DNA from: Monoglobus pectinilyticus | Lineage (GTDB): Bacteria; Bacillota; Clostridia; Monoglobales; Monoglobaceae | Length of the DNA stretch: 64,000 nt | Assembly: GCF_002874775.1 (NCBI RefSeq) | Contig: NZ_CP020991.1 | Coordinates: forward strand, 1,121,225 to 1,185,224 | Reading direction: 5' to 3' | In this document: in pieces, positions 8,732-18,463 of the stretch | Position numbering within the stretch: the stretch's first letter is position 1 | How the letters are laid out: each line of letters starts with the position of its first letter | Program-made: the position numbers and the translations under genes | The notes under the pieces: generated by a model | Seen by the model: only the letters and a program-made list of their open reading frames with translations | Told to the model about the DNA's origin: nothing | The model's database searches: none

Positions 8732-9139
8732 TTATTGATTTCTTTGTTCCTTAACTCCTAAAGAAATTATTTTGTTTAAAGCTTCTTTTGGTATGTCGCT
8801 TTCAATGATAATTTCTACTCCTACAACTAAAGTTTTGCTTGTATTTACCTTAATGTAAGTTCCCGGCTCATAATAATCTTCGGCATTTCCTTTTTTCTTA
8901 AACGATAGTTCTTTCCTTTCTCCATTCTGGTTATACCCAATAAGATTATATTCTTTTCCCTTTTCCTGATTTACTCCGTCCTTATTGACAAGCCATGAAT
9001 CTTCATTTACTTCATCTAACGGAATCTGTGTATAAAAACTATCCGATGCTACATAACGGTCATTATAATAGCCTTTAACCATAAACGCCCCGCACATAAC
9101 TATAACAATAGTAACTATGATAGTTATTATTTTTTTCAT
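8732..9139 (-). CDS. YxeA-family small exported protein
   Basis: A 135-residue protein with a single N-terminal hydrophobic segment (residues 4-22), followed by a small beta-rich extracellular domain. It has the YxeA/DUF1093 pattern: a YY.E.TY...N.. type segment near residue 91 (DYYEPGTYIKVNTSKTLVVG) and a VPKEAL-like motif (IPKEALNKI) near the end. Members are often encoded beside ABC exporters of the antimicrobial-peptide type, as here, where it is last in a cassette with permease, ATPase and regulator. Role unknown; it may sit at the outer face of the membrane with the transporter. Spacing to the permease gene is 13 bp, so they are probably co-transcribed. Confidence 0.7.
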   Translation of the reverse strand: MKKIITIIVTIVIVMCGAFMVKGYYNDRYVASDSFYTQIPLDEVNEDSWLVNKDGVNQEKGKEYNLIGYNQNGERKELSFKKKGNAEDYYEPGTYIKVNTSKTLVVGVEIIIESDIPKEALNKIISLGVKEQRNQ

Positions 9140-9152
9140 TTCAGCTTTCCTC

Positions 9153-9905
9153 CTAAAATTTCAATTCTTTTTTCTCAAAACTGAATACCGATATTACGAC
9201 AGGTAACACCACATAGACACTCAATGCTGCACACATCGTCGATGTGTCCCATGTTCCATTCTGCAAAAAGGCGCTGCGAATGCTATATAGCTGAGATGTA
9301 TAAAAATACTTTGTCATATCTCCAATCATATTTACAAATAATTCTTGTCCTAAAATCATAGTGGCAAGAAGCATTACAGTTCTTGATGAAAGCAGAACGT
9401 ATACTATTGTGCCGTTCACTGCATTTTGTGTATAAAAAACCGGTATCGCTGAAATACATATATATCCCACAGCTCGTAATGCTTCAACTATCACGCTAAG
9501 AATAAGCTCTATGACCTGCGTCTGATTCAAAGCAAGTCCCAATACCACAGGAGCTAATAATGTTAAAATACCAATACAGAAGATAGACGCAAAAATCAAC
9601 AAAATACTTTCAATGACCTTTGACAGAACAACTTTATGTCGTTGAAGTCCATATCCAATCGCCACCTGAATGGATTTACTTTTGAAATCATCATAAAACA
9701 CAGAAAGAAATACAGTCAAACCAACAAAGAGAGGAAAAAAACCTAAAAATATTGTCGTTTTTGCAACATAAGCATCCGCCGTATATGTAGGATTAAAATA
9801 TATAAACATCATTATACAAAACAACCCAATATATATTCCGATTGTCCTAAGAAACGATTTTTTATGACAAATACGTTTAATATCCGCTAAAACATAATTA
9901 CTCAC
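9153..9905 (-). CDS. ABC-2 type transporter permease
   Basis: A 250-residue membrane protein with about six hydrophobic segments (near residues 18-38, 54-74, 103-128, 138-160, 165-190 and 225-243). It fits the ABC-2 permease family that pairs with BcrA-type ATPases for bacitracin/lantibiotic self-resistance or small-peptide export. Its 5' end overlaps the ATPase gene by 8 bp, which signals translational coupling and a common complex. No substrate can be read from the sequence. The C-terminus ends in a charged cytoplasmic tail (FEKKELKF). Confidence 0.75.
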   Translation of the reverse strand: MSNYVLADIKRICHKKSFLRTIGIYIGLFCIMMFIYFNPTYTADAYVAKTTIFLGFFPLFVGLTVFLSVFYDDFKSKSIQVAIGYGLQRHKVVLSKVIESILLIFASIFCIGILTLLAPVVLGLALNQTQVIELILSVIVEALRAVGYICISAIPVFYTQNAVNGTIVYVLLSSRTVMLLATMILGQELFVNMIGDMTKYFYTSQLYSIRSAFLQNGTWDTSTMCAALSVYVVLPVVISVFSFEKKELKF

Positions 9906-10701
9906 ATCTTTTTCCTCCTACCAAATCAAAATAATAATCTTCCAAAGATTTATAAGCCGAGGATTCCTGCAAAACAGGAATGTTGTTTTGTTTTAAAACA
10001 GAACGTGCCTTTTCCAAATCTCCTACATAAATTTGAACCGCGCTTCTTTTTACTTTCAAATCATCATGTGTAATTTCCTTTAACACAGTTCCCTGATGAA
10101 CAAACCCAAATTTATTTGCGGTGTGTTCCAATTCACCGAGAATGTGAGAAGAAACAATAATCGTCATATTTTGCTTCCTATTCAAGCTTACAATAAGAGT
10201 CCTTATATCAGCAATACCTTGAGGGTCAAGACCATTAATAGGTTCATCTAACAGCAGAATTTCAGGGCTTCCGAGCAAAGCATTTGCAATTCCCAGTCTT
10301 TGCTTCATTCCCATAGAAAAAGAACCGTATTTAGACGTTACGCCTTCCAATCCCACAAGATTTAAAACACGTTTTACTTCTTCTTTGTCTTTAATATCTT
10401 TCAACTGCCTGTAATAGTGCAAATTTTCTTCTGCTGTCAGGTAATCATAGAAATTATTTCCTATAAAAAAACCTATTTTTTTACGTTTCTGCGGCAATTC
10501 TGTTTTTTTCTTACTGCCGGCAATACACAGCGTTCCGCTTTCAAATTCAGTTAATCCTAAAATAATTTTAAAAATCGTTGTCTTCCCGGCACCATTTTTC
10601 CCAATCAAGCCATAAATCTCCCCTTTTGCTACATGAAGATTGACATCCTTCAAAACTTTAAGATTATCATAATTCTTATATATTTTTGATAATGTAATCA
10701 T
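9898..10701 (-). CDS. ABC transporter ATP-binding protein (BcrA/CcmA type)
   Basis: A 267-residue ATPase. The Walker A motif is GKNGAGKTT near residue 37, the signature is FSMGMKQRLGIANAL near 133-148, Walker B is ILLLDEPINGLDP near 155, and the H-loop is SSHIL near 187. The C-terminal ~60 residues form a short domain typical of peptide or bacitracin exporters. It powers the overlapping permease at the inner face of the membrane. The cassette, with an XRE regulator upstream and a YxeA protein downstream, resembles immunity modules against cell-wall-active peptides. Substrate inferred only by context. Confidence 0.85.
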   Translation of the reverse strand: MITLSKIYKNYDNLKVLKDVNLHVAKGEIYGLIGKNGAGKTTIFKIILGLTEFESGTLCIAGSKKKTELPQKRKKIGFFIGNNFYDYLTAEENLHYYRQLKDIKDKEEVKRVLNLVGLEGVTSKYGSFSMGMKQRLGIANALLGSPEILLLDEPINGLDPQGIADIRTLIVSLNRKQNMTIIVSSHILGELEHTANKFGFVHQGTVLKEITHDDLKVKRSAVQIYVGDLEKARSVLKQNNIPVLQESSAYKSLEDYYFDLVGGKRCE

Positions 10702-10739
10702 CTTTACCTTTCTCCTGTTTATACATTTTTATATTGTTC

Positions 10740-11135
10740 TTACTTTTTTTCTTTGGAATTTTTTTGGCAACCAGCATTTGTACTTCTTAATAGTTCCTCA
10801 GAAGATACGCCATATAATTCTGCAATAGCAATCAAGTTTGAGGTGCTTGGATCAGATGTTCCATTTTCCCATTTAGAAACTGCCTGTCTGCTAACTCCTA
10901 ATGTTTCTGATACAAATTCCTGCGTCATTTTACAGCGAAGTCTGTTTTCCTTTAGCACTTCTCCCAAAGATTTTCGTATTGATTTCTTTTCTTCTCTTAT
11001 TTCTTTTGTATTGATATATTTTTTCAGTGCTCTGACAACCAACACAAAAAGATAAACGGCTGCTCCCGCAACTGCTATCCAAAAAAAACAATATAGCAGA
11101 GCAACTGTTACAGTTAAAAATCTAGTCGTATTCAT
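10740..11135 (-). CDS. Membrane-anchored XRE regulator of the ABC cassette
   Basis: 131 residues in an unusual order: residues 8-33 form one transmembrane helix, a charged linker follows, and a Cro/C1 HTH lies at residues 55-115 (KENRLRCKMTQEFVSETLGV, then SRQAVSKWENGTSDPS). The TM helix is N-terminal and the DNA-binding domain is C-terminal. Starts at ATG 11135 after AAGGAG. It is 38 bp upstream of the ATPase gene on the same strand, so it is likely the cassette's own regulator and could sense membrane state or transporter activity (inference). Confidence 0.78.
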   Translation of the reverse strand: MNTTRFLTVTVALLYCFFWIAVAGAAVYLFVLVVRALKKYINTKEIREEKKSIRKSLGEVLKENRLRCKMTQEFVSETLGVSRQAVSKWENGTSDPSTSNLIAIAELYGVSSEELLRSTNAGCQKNSKEKK

Positions 11136-11391
11136 TTATTCTCCTTTCAATTTGCTTTTTGTGAAAAACATCGTTTCATTTGCTTTTCTGTACATATTCT
11201 ATCGAAAACTCATGGTTGCTTCCACCAACTATTCCGCAATTTTTAGTTGCATTTGCAGTTTACATGGTGTTTCATGGCTTTTACATAAAGTTATTTAATA
11301 ATTTCTTTTAATCCATAAATTATTATACTTCAATACAACAATCTATACAAGTGCTCCTTCCAATAAAAACTTTCACACTCGTTTTCTTTTA

Positions 11392-11604
11392 TTAGTTACA
11401 CATTGAACAAATCTTACCGTTATAATAATTCAGGTGAGACCAAAGCAGTTTTTTGTCGTTAAGCAAATATACATCTTTCTCTGTTTTGGATTCAGGAGAT
11501 AGCTGTTTTGCATTTTTAATATTTATTTTAAATACATTTCCTTTCGTAATATAACTTGAATCCTTAATAAAATATACAATGGCAAATAGAGCAAAAACTG
11601 CGTT
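11392..11604 (-). pseudogene. 5'-truncated small membrane/exported protein remnant
   Basis: Seventy codons stay open on the minus strand, ending in TAA at 11392. The frame starts with a hydrophobic stretch (VFALFAIVYFI), then a soluble part (VFKINIKNAKQLSPESK) and a C-terminal KICSMCN with a CxxC-like end. No start codon or ribosome site is present, and a TGA lies directly upstream. It looks like the 3' part of a small exported-protein gene whose front has been lost. Function unknown. Confidence 0.4.
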
Positions 11605-11616
11605 TCAGAGCGCAAA

Positions 11617-11646
11617 AATGCTCCGACTTTCTTACGTCAGAGCATT
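11617..11646 (-). terminator. Hairpin terminator on the minus strand
   Basis: AATGCTCCGAC (11617-11627) pairs with GTCAGAGCATT (11636-11646) with one G-U pair. Read on the minus strand it is followed by TTT. It lies about 180 bp past phoR and may end the phosphate operon. Confidence 0.5.
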
Positions 11647-11822
11647 ATAAAAATATTTAATTTTGAGGTTAATACTGACTACTGATAATCAAAAATCTTT
11701 ATTTTACTGAGTTTTTAAATAAGTTCTATAAGAACACCAGTTCACCAAAATAGAGGTTCCTTTTTGAAACCACCTTCTTTTGCTGTTAGTTTAATACAGC
11801 AAAAATTTTTTTGAAGATATAA

Positions 11823-13511
11823 TTAAAATGTTACCGTTATTTTCGTGCCTTTTGAAACCTCACTGTTCATAGTTATTTTTCCATTATGAATTAAAACAGT
11901 ATGTTTTACTATTGACAGTCCCAGACCCGTACCTCCGGTCTCTTTTGAATGACTTTTATCTACTCTGTAAAACCTCTCAAACACTCTGTCCTGTTCTTCT
12001 TTTGGTATGCCTATACCGTTATCCTCCACTGATATAAATTTTTTATCTCCTGATTTACCTACTGTTATCTTTACTTTTCCGCCCTCCTTATTATATCTGA
12101 TAGAGTTATCGCAAAGATTAAATATCATCTCATGAATCAGGCGCTCGTTTCCTTCAATACTTTGGCTGCTCCCCTCAAGCTCAAGAGTAATCTTACTCTG
12201 TTTTGCCTTCATCTCCAGCTCGTTTAATACGTCCCCGGAAACTTTGTATAAATCCACATCACTCATCTCAATGCCATTACCCTCGTCAAGGCTTGACAAT
12301 CGTATAATATCATCTATTAAAGCTAACAAACGTTTTGCTTCAGAATTTATCTGACCTAAAAATCTCGGCATATCCTCAGGTTTGGCTATTCCGGCTTTCA
12401 TAATTTCACTGCATCCCATTATAGAAGTCAGAGGGGTCTTAAGCTCATGTGAAACATTAGCTGAAAATTCTCTTCGCATTTGTTCTGACGCTTCTCTCTC
12501 AGTCACGTCATGTATAAACATTAAAACAGCATATATTTTATCATTTCCATTCCCCGCAGAAAAATCTTTTGCAACAGATGATACTGATATTCTGTATATA
12601 CGTTCTCCGCGTTCCAGCGTAATATCCCCTGATATTCCATGAAACGCCTTTTCTACGGCCTCCATATACTTTTTATCACGGCATATGCTTAGGTAATTTA
12701 TCTTTCCGTTATTACTGCTGACATTATCAAAATCAAATATTTTTTTTGCCGCCATATTAGCCGAAATAATATGTCCGCCGCTGCTAATGATTATTAATCC
12801 GTCATTCATATGCTGCGTTATAAATTCATTTTCTCTCTGAGTGTCATAAATTGTGCTTATCTGCTCAATCATTTCCTTGTTTTGAGTATCGATTTTTACA
12901 AGTAAAGGCGAAAGTTCATCATAAGCCTTTGCCGCGGTGGGATTATCTATATCAAGCTCATTTATAGGGTTTACTATAGTTTTGGTAAGGAATCCGGCGA
13001 CTGACATAGCTATAGCAAGCAAAATTATAATTGAGAACAATATTCCCGGCATAGCCTTAAAAATTACTCCAAACATACTGGATGTTTCACATGCAACACG
13101 AAGTATGTCGCCTGAACTTAGTCTTACGGCGTAGTAATATGTCTTTTTACCGAATGTGTCAGACGTTCTGGTACTCTCGCCGCTCCCTTTTTCAAGCGCG
13201 TCCTGTACCTCAGGTCTCCCAATATGGTTTTCCATATCATTAAAGTCGCTGTAGTTGTCATACTTAACCGTTCCGTCAGAACCTATAAGGGTTATACGGT
13301 TCTGTCCCCTATTTCCCAGCCGGCTTATGTCCATAGTCACAGGAGAAATATTCTGAATTTCACTTATATATTCAGCTTCGTTTTTTATTTGTGTTTTTGT
13401 TTCATTTGATAGATTGTTATATAAAAGTCCGGCGACTATAACTGTTGTGAAAACAACACTTATTAACGTTGTTAATATAATTCCTCCAAAAATTCTGCTG
13501 CTCAGTTTCAT
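11823..13511 (-). CDS. phoR: Phosphate-sensing histidine kinase PhoR
   Basis: A 562-residue membrane kinase. Transmembrane helices lie near residues 8-30 and 152-172, enclosing an extracellular sensor domain. A PAS domain follows at ~220-330, then HisKA with the phospho-acceptor His in FSANVSHELKTPLTS near residue 355. The HATPase domain has NLCDNSIRYN (N box), VEDNGIGIP (G1) and GTGLGLSIVKH (G2). PhoR phosphorylates the response regulator encoded 60 bp upstream. Position at the end of the pst-phoU-phoB-phoR run makes the phosphate role secure. In related systems PhoU and the Pst transporter restrain the kinase when phosphate is plentiful. Confidence 0.88.
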   Translation of the reverse strand: MKLSSRIFGGIILTTLISVVFTTVIVAGLLYNNLSNETKTQIKNEAEYISEIQNISPVTMDISRLGNRGQNRITLIGSDGTVKYDNYSDFNDMENHIGRPEVQDALEKGSGESTRTSDTFGKKTYYYAVRLSSGDILRVACETSSMFGVIFKAMPGILFSIIILLAIAMSVAGFLTKTIVNPINELDIDNPTAAKAYDELSPLLVKIDTQNKEMIEQISTIYDTQRENEFITQHMNDGLIIISSGGHIISANMAAKKIFDFDNVSSNNGKINYLSICRDKKYMEAVEKAFHGISGDITLERGERIYRISVSSVAKDFSAGNGNDKIYAVLMFIHDVTEREASEQMRREFSANVSHELKTPLTSIMGCSEIMKAGIAKPEDMPRFLGQINSEAKRLLALIDDIIRLSSLDEGNGIEMSDVDLYKVSGDVLNELEMKAKQSKITLELEGSSQSIEGNERLIHEMIFNLCDNSIRYNKEGGKVKITVGKSGDKKFISVEDNGIGIPKEEQDRVFERFYRVDKSHSKETGGTGLGLSIVKHTVLIHNGKITMNSEVSKGTKITVTF

Positions 13512-13572
13512 AATGACGCCCCCTTTCTTTCAAATACAATTTACTGTGCCGCCCAACAGTTAACTCAATATA

Positions 13573-14253
13573 TCATTCCTCCGCCCGGTATCCTACGCCC
13601 CGAATAGTCTTTATTATATTTCCTCCGTGACCCAGTTTTTGACGAAGGGTTCTTATATGTACGTCGACAGTTCTGGTCTCGCCGTCAAAATCATATCCCC
13701 ATATCTGTTCGAGCAGTATATCCCTGGTTATTACCGTTCCTTGATTTTTCATAAGCAGGCGCAATACTTCAAACTCCTTTAACGTCAGTTCGACACTATT
13801 TCCGTCGACCTCAACAGAGTGCTTTTTTGTGTTAAGTGTTATGCAGCCGATGTTATATACACAGTCGTCTGAGACAGTTCCCTCATGACCGCATCTTCTT
13901 AAAACCGCTTTAATTCTGGAGATTAACTCCATAATTCCAAACGGTTTTGCAACATAATCGTCTGCGCCGCTGTCTAGACCGATAACCTTATCATACTCGG
14001 AATCTTTGGCGGTCAGAAGAATAACCGGCAAGTTCCTGGTCTTGGGATTGGCACGCAGCTTTTTAAGTATACTGACTCCGTCTTCACCGGGCAGCATTAT
14101 ATCAAGCAGCACCATATCCGGCAGACTGCTCTCATCCAATCCGTCAAAAAACTGTTTTCCATTTTCAAAGCCTTTAGCCGAAAATCCTGTATTTTCAAGG
14201 CTGTATACAACCAATTCCCGAATCCCGCTGTCATCCTCAACACAATAAATCAT
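13573..14253 (-). CDS. phoB: Phosphate response regulator PhoB/PhoP
   Basis: 226 residues in OmpR/PhoB layout. The receiver domain (1-120) has the acidic pair EDD near residue 6, the phospho-accepting Asp in VLLDIMLPGEDG at about residue 51, the Thr in LLTAKDS and Lys in VAKPFG. The winged-helix domain (about 130-225) includes LTLKEFEVLRLL and RTVDVHIRTLRQKLG. It binds Pho boxes, and a candidate array lies upstream of pstS. The gene lies 12 bp after phoU. The name could equally be phoP in Gram-positive usage. Confidence 0.88.
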   Translation of the reverse strand: MIYCVEDDSGIRELVVYSLENTGFSAKGFENGKQFFDGLDESSLPDMVLLDIMLPGEDGVSILKKLRANPKTRNLPVILLTAKDSEYDKVIGLDSGADDYVAKPFGIMELISRIKAVLRRCGHEGTVSDDCVYNIGCITLNTKKHSVEVDGNSVELTLKEFEVLRLLMKNQGTVITRDILLEQIWGYDFDGETRTVDVHIRTLRQKLGHGGNIIKTIRGVGYRAEE

Positions 14254-14265
14254 TTTTTATCCTCA

Positions 14266-14907
14266 CTATTCTCTATGAACTCCGGTGATAGAAAATTCTA
14301 CCCACTCAGCTATGTTTACCGCGTGGTCCCCAATTCTCTCCAAATACTTTGAAGTCATCATCAAATCAAGTGCAGCCGAAGCATTCTGGGGATTTTCAGT
14401 TATATATTTTATTAAATCATTATTTACTTCTATAAATAAATCATCCACTTCATCATCTCTGTTTATTACATCCTGGGCTAACTCCAGATTGCTTCCGACA
14501 AATGCGTCAACGCTCTCAGTTACCATTTTGGAAACCGCTTTAGTCATTTTTTTAATATGCGCGCTGTTATATCCGTCCATTAACTCAGTGTGGATTACTA
14601 TCTCGGCTATATCTGCCGCCTGGTCTCCGATACGTTCCATATCCGTAATCATTTTCAAGGCCGCGGAAATCAATCTCAGGTCACTTGCCACAGGCTGCTG
14701 CTGAAGCAGGAGCTTCAAACACAAACCTTCAATGGCCTTTTCTATCTGATTAATCTCTTCCTCGATAGACAGAGTTTCATCAGCTGTTTCCTTATCATGA
14801 TTTAGCAAAGCCCGTATCGCACAGTCAATCGCATTTTCACACAGAGCACCCATCTCAATCAGCTCTCTGTTTAGTTTGTCAAGCTGTCTGTCAAATTTGC
14901 TTCTCAT
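14266..14907 (-). CDS. phoU: Phosphate signalling protein PhoU
   Basis: A 213-residue all-helical protein of two PhoU repeats. Each repeat has the metal-binding E/D motif: MERIGDQAADIAE near residue 78 and LERIGDHAVNIAEWV near 183. PhoU links the Pst transporter to PhoR and represses the regulon in high phosphate. The start is set at ATG 14907 because pstB stops at 14912; the open frame extends further back into pstB but without a proper start. A GGGAAGG site lies upstream. It sits between pstB and phoB in one operon. Confidence 0.9.
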   Translation of the reverse strand: MRSKFDRQLDKLNRELIEMGALCENAIDCAIRALLNHDKETADETLSIEEEINQIEKAIEGLCLKLLLQQQPVASDLRLISAALKMITDMERIGDQAADIAEIVIHTELMDGYNSAHIKKMTKAVSKMVTESVDAFVGSNLELAQDVINRDDEVDDLFIEVNNDLIKYITENPQNASAALDLMMTSKYLERIGDHAVNIAEWVEFSITGVHRE

Positions 14908-14911
14908 AGTA

Positions 14912-15661
14912 TCAACCAAACCTTCCCGTAATATAGTCTTCTGTTCTCTTATCCTTAGGAATTGAGAATATCTGTTCAGTATCTCCGAACTCAACCACTT
15001 CACCCAAAAGAAAAAATGCGGTCTTATCTGATATACGCGTTGCCTGCTGCATACTATGGGTCACTATGACGATAGTATAACGCTTTTTTAATTCAAGCGC
15101 AAGGTCTTCTATTTTTGAAGTTGAAATCGGGTCGAGAGCCGACGTGGGCTCGTCCATAAGCAACACCTCCGGTTCAACAGCCAGCGCCCTCGCTATACAC
15201 AATCTCTGCTGCTGTCCTCCTGACAGACCAAGCGCGCTTTTCTTTAATCTATCTTTTACTTCATTCCATATAGCGGCGCGCTCAAGCGACTTTTGGACTA
15301 TCTCGTCAAGCTTAGCCTTTGATTTTATCCCATGCGTTCTAGGACCATACGCTATATTGTCATAAATACTCATCGGAAAGGGATTAGGCTTTTGAAAAAC
15401 CATTCCCACCCGTTTGCGGAGCAAATTAGTATCCATGTCCTTATATATATTTATACCGTCAAGTTTTACCTCTCCGTCTATTCTGCAGCCCTCAACCAAA
15501 TCATTCATTCTATTAAGGGTTTTAAGCAATGTTGATTTGCCGCAGCCTGAAGGACCGATAAATGCGGTTATTTCATTTTTAGGTATTTCCATGTTTACAC
15601 TTTTTAAAGCATGAAAATCCCCGTAATGAAGATTTAAATCTTTAATGGATATCACACTCAT
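14912..15661 (-). CDS. pstB: Phosphate ABC transporter ATPase PstB
   Basis: A 249-residue ATPase with Walker [10 protein letters not shown] near residue 33, Q-loop [12 protein letters not shown], signature [15 protein letters not shown] near 147, Walker [14 protein letters not shown] and H-loop VTHSM. The QKPNPFP and IYDNIAYG segments are hallmarks of PstB. It couples ATP hydrolysis to phosphate import through PstC and PstA. It is followed at once by phoU, with 4 bp between the pstB stop and the phoU ATG. Confidence 0.95.
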   Translation of the reverse strand: MSVISIKDLNLHYGDFHALKSVNMEIPKNEITAFIGPSGCGKSTLLKTLNRMNDLVEGCRIDGEVKLDGINIYKDMDTNLLRKRVGMVFQKPNPFPMSIYDNIAYGPRTHGIKSKAKLDEIVQKSLERAAIWNEVKDRLKKSALGLSGGQQQRLCIARALAVEPEVLLMDEPTSALDPISTSKIEDLALELKKRYTIVIVTHSMQQATRISDKTAFFLLGEVVEFGDTEQIFSIPKDKRTEDYITGRFG

Positions 15662-15716
15662 AATTTTTTATCCTTATACTTAAATTTGGATTTTGCTGGA
15701 ATCCATAAACCCAATA

Positions 15717-16610
15717 TTATTTGCTGGAAATTTTCTTAGCCAATGCCGATGAAGCCGCGTTCAGTATCACTACTATAATAAGCAGCACAACGGCTGTAGC
15801 GTAGGATTGATTAGTGTTCAGCCCCTCGCTCCACAGAGCGTACATATGTACAGCGAGGGTTCTTCCTGAACCGAATAAACCGCTCGGAATCTGAGCTACT
15901 GTTCCTGCTGTATAAATTAAAGCCGCAGTCTCTCCCACAATTCTGCCGACAGATAAAACAACTCCGGCCAAAATCCCCGGCACCGCTGACGGCAGAACTA
16001 TTTTAAACACTGTTCTAAGCTTCCCGGCGCCTAAACCAAAACTGCCTTCACGAAAAGTATCCGGAACAGCTTTAAGAGCTTCCTCAGTGGTTCTCATTAT
16101 GACGGGCAGTATCATAATAACCAAAGTAAACGCTCCCGCAAGCAGGGAATATCCCCATGAAAATGCTGTGACAAACAAAAGGAATCCGAACAATCCATAA
16201 ACTATGGACGGTATTCCTGAAAGCGTCTCCGCAGTCAGTCTGATAAGACCAACTATTTTGTTTCCTCTCTTTGCATACTCAACAAGATATATAGCAGAAA
16301 ACACTCCCAAAGGCACCGCTATAACCAATGACAGAGCCGTCATAACAACTGTGTTTATCAAGGCCGGAAAAAGCGAGACATTTTCAGAGTTATATTCAAA
16401 ACTGAAAAGGTCTAGCGACAAGTTTGGAATTCCCTTTATCAATATATAAGCAATAAGACAAATAAGAACGCCGAATGTTATAAACGCCGCTGTATATACA
16501 AGAGTTCTTAAAATCACTGACTGTAGCTTTGATTTATTCATTCCGCTGCGCCTCCCGGCAAATCTTTGTTCCGCCGCTGCCTCGCCTGACGGTCTCAAAA
16601 TTATTCTCAT
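15717..16610 (-). CDS. pstA: Phosphate ABC permease PstA
   Basis: A 297-residue permease with six membrane segments and the binding-protein-dependent transport loop EALKAVPDTFREGSFGLGAGKLRT, in which EGSFGLGAG is the EAA-type contact with PstB. The ATG at 16610 overlaps the pstC stop (ATGA) and has AAGGAGGT 10 bp upstream; an internal Met 24 codons later is a second possible start. The first 23 residues are Arg/Ala-rich and atypical for PstA. Works with PstC as the channel heterodimer. Confidence 0.92.
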   Translation of the reverse strand: MRIILRPSGEAAAEQRFAGRRSGMNKSKLQSVILRTLVYTAAFITFGVLICLIAYILIKGIPNLSLDLFSFEYNSENVSLFPALINTVVMTALSLVIAVPLGVFSAIYLVEYAKRGNKIVGLIRLTAETLSGIPSIVYGLFGFLLFVTAFSWGYSLLAGAFTLVIMILPVIMRTTEEALKAVPDTFREGSFGLGAGKLRTVFKIVLPSAVPGILAGVVLSVGRIVGETAALIYTAGTVAQIPSGLFGSGRTLAVHMYALWSEGLNTNQSYATAVVLLIIVVILNAASSALAKKISSK

Positions 16611-17461
16611 TTATTTTCCGACCTCCTTTTCAAAACTGAAAAAGAGACGTTTATAATTAGGATAAACACAAACAGCACCACCGCGGTAGCTATAAGGGCC
16701 TCTCTGTGCAAATCTGCAGCATATCCCATTTCTAAAACAATGTTTGCAGTCATGGTTCTTACGCCGCTGAACAATCCTCTCGGCAAAGCCGCTTGGTTTC
16801 CCGCAACCATAATAACCGCCATAGTCTCTCCGATAGCGCGCCCGACGCCAAGTATCACGCCGGCCATAACTCCCGAAGCAGCAGCCGGCAGAACTACCCT
16901 GAATACGCTTCTCTCGTGACTTGCCCCAAGCGCCAGCGAACCTTCATAATAACTTTCAGGCACCGCTCTTATTGCAGACTCGCTGACGGATATTATAGTC
17001 GGCAGTATCATTATTCCCAACACAATTGACGCGGCTAACATACTCGTTCCGCTCCCGCCGAACAAATCACGAATCAGCGGAACTATTACCATAAGCCCAA
17101 AAAATCCGTACACAACCGATGGGATTCCCGCAAGCAAATCAACAGCCGGTTTAAGTATTTTATACAGCCATTTCGGACAAAACCTCGTCATGAAAACGGC
17201 CACAAGAATGCCTATTGGAACGCCTATTACAATAGCTCCGGCAGTAACATATATACTTCCCAATATCATCGGCAGTATTCCGTATATATTATTATTCGGC
17301 TTCCACTGTCTTCCCATCAGAAAGTCAAACAGACCGATTTCTTTCATAGCCGGTATGCCGTTCGCAAATAAAAAAACGCAAATCAGAAGAACCGCCAATA
17401 TTGATACGCACGCACAGAATAAAAACACACCGTGCATAAATTTTTCTTTAAATTTCGTCAT
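16607..17461 (-). CDS. pstC: Phosphate ABC permease PstC
   Basis: A 284-residue membrane protein with about six helices. It carries the conserved LLAGIPSVVYGFFGLMVIVP segment near residue 110 and the ESYYEGSLALGASHERS cytoplasmic loop near 165. The gene lies 28 bp downstream of pstS and overlaps pstA by 4 bp, so PstC and PstA are made together. Confidence 0.92.
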   Translation of the reverse strand: MTKFKEKFMHGVFLFCACVSILAVLLICVFLFANGIPAMKEIGLFDFLMGRQWKPNNNIYGILPMILGSIYVTAGAIVIGVPIGILVAVFMTRFCPKWLYKILKPAVDLLAGIPSVVYGFFGLMVIVPLIRDLFGGSGTSMLAASIVLGIMILPTIISVSESAIRAVPESYYEGSLALGASHERSVFRVVLPAAASGVMAGVILGVGRAIGETMAVIMVAGNQAALPRGLFSGVRTMTANIVLEMGYAADLHREALIATAVVLFVFILIINVSFSVLKRRSENK

Positions 17462-17488
17462 AATAAATACCCCATTATATGATTGGTA

Positions 17489-18364
17489 TTAATGAATATC
17501 ATCCCAACCGGTTGTCTCTCCGGTATAAATCTGTTTAACCTGCTCCGATGTAATATTATTTAAAGGATTTTCATTGTTAACTATAACCGCTATACCGTCC
17601 AGGGCTATTACCGTAGCACTTGCGCCCTTTTCCTTTTCGCTGTCCTTCAGCTCACGGCTTGCCATTCCAATGTCACATACTCCTGACAAAGCGTTGGTCA
17701 CTCCTGTTGTTGAGTCACTCTGCTGTATTTCAATTTCAGCGTTTGGATTTAAATCGGAATATGCTTCCTTCAACTTTTCCATAACCGGCGTAACTGAAGA
17801 TGATCCCGATACGACAATTTTGCCTGACGGTTTTGTACCCGCATAATTTCCGGTGTTCGCTTCCGAAATATAATGATTGTCTTCAACCACTTTTTGTCCT
17901 TCTTGGCTCTGGATAAACTTTATAAAGTCTCCTGTCACTTCCGAAACGTTATCTTTTGTCACTATATTAAATGGACGTGAAACCTTATACGTGCCGTTCT
18001 TTATATTTTCAGCCGTCGCTTCAGCGCCGTCCACGTTCAGCGCTTTAACGCTGTCATTAAGCGAACCCAGCGAAATATAACCTATTGCTCTCACATTGCC
18101 TGATACACTTGTCATCATTACAGAGGTGCTGTTTGTTATATCCGCTGTATCCACAGTCATGTCCATCTTTTCACCGTTAGTTATCTCCTCTATTCCAAAA
18201 AGTTCAATAAACGCTCCTCTTGTTCCCGAACCGTCTTCTCTTGAAATAACCGTAATATTTCCGCCTTTGCCGGCGGTATCAGAACCGCATGAAGTTAAAG
18301 CCATACATCCCAACACTAAAACCGATACAGCCGCCGCTAAGATAAACCCTCTTTTAATTTTCAT
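17489..18364 (-). CDS. pstS: Phosphate-binding lipoprotein PstS
   Basis: 291 residues. The signal peptide ends in the lipobox ALTSC, so the protein is lipid-anchored outside the cell. The mature part has the two-lobe binding-protein fold with ISREDGSGTRGAFIELFG and a second SGSSSVTPVMEKL lobe; such Ser/Thr/Arg/Asp loops bind phosphate in this family. The start is placed at ATG 18364 because AAAGGAGAG lies just upstream and the hydrophobic signal starts there. It is the first gene of the pst-pho operon, behind a Pho-box-like array. Confidence 0.92.
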   Translation of the reverse strand: MKIKRGFILAAAVSVLVLGCMALTSCGSDTAGKGGNITVISREDGSGTRGAFIELFGIEEITNGEKMDMTVDTADITNSTSVMMTSVSGNVRAIGYISLGSLNDSVKALNVDGAEATAENIKNGTYKVSRPFNIVTKDNVSEVTGDFIKFIQSQEGQKVVEDNHYISEANTGNYAGTKPSGKIVVSGSSSVTPVMEKLKEAYSDLNPNAEIEIQQSDSTTGVTNALSGVCDIGMASRELKDSEKEKGASATVIALDGIAVIVNNENPLNNITSEQVKQIYTGETTGWDDIH

Positions 18365-18463
18365 CTTTTTCTCTCCTTTTAATTGTTTTAAATCAACCGA
18401 TTTGATAATACCGCTGATTCCGTTAGCAAATTCTGCATTTCTTAACATATTTATATTATTACC

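Larger units (their letters stand above)
11136..11822. other. Intergenic stretch with a gene remnant
   Basis: The only items I can support are the minus-strand fragment at 11392-11604 and the hairpin at 11617-11646. Next to the phoR stop there is a further TTTGCTGT/ACAGCAAA hairpin (about 11778-11805) with T residues on the plus strand. The rest is AT-rich and shows nothing. Confidence 0.4.
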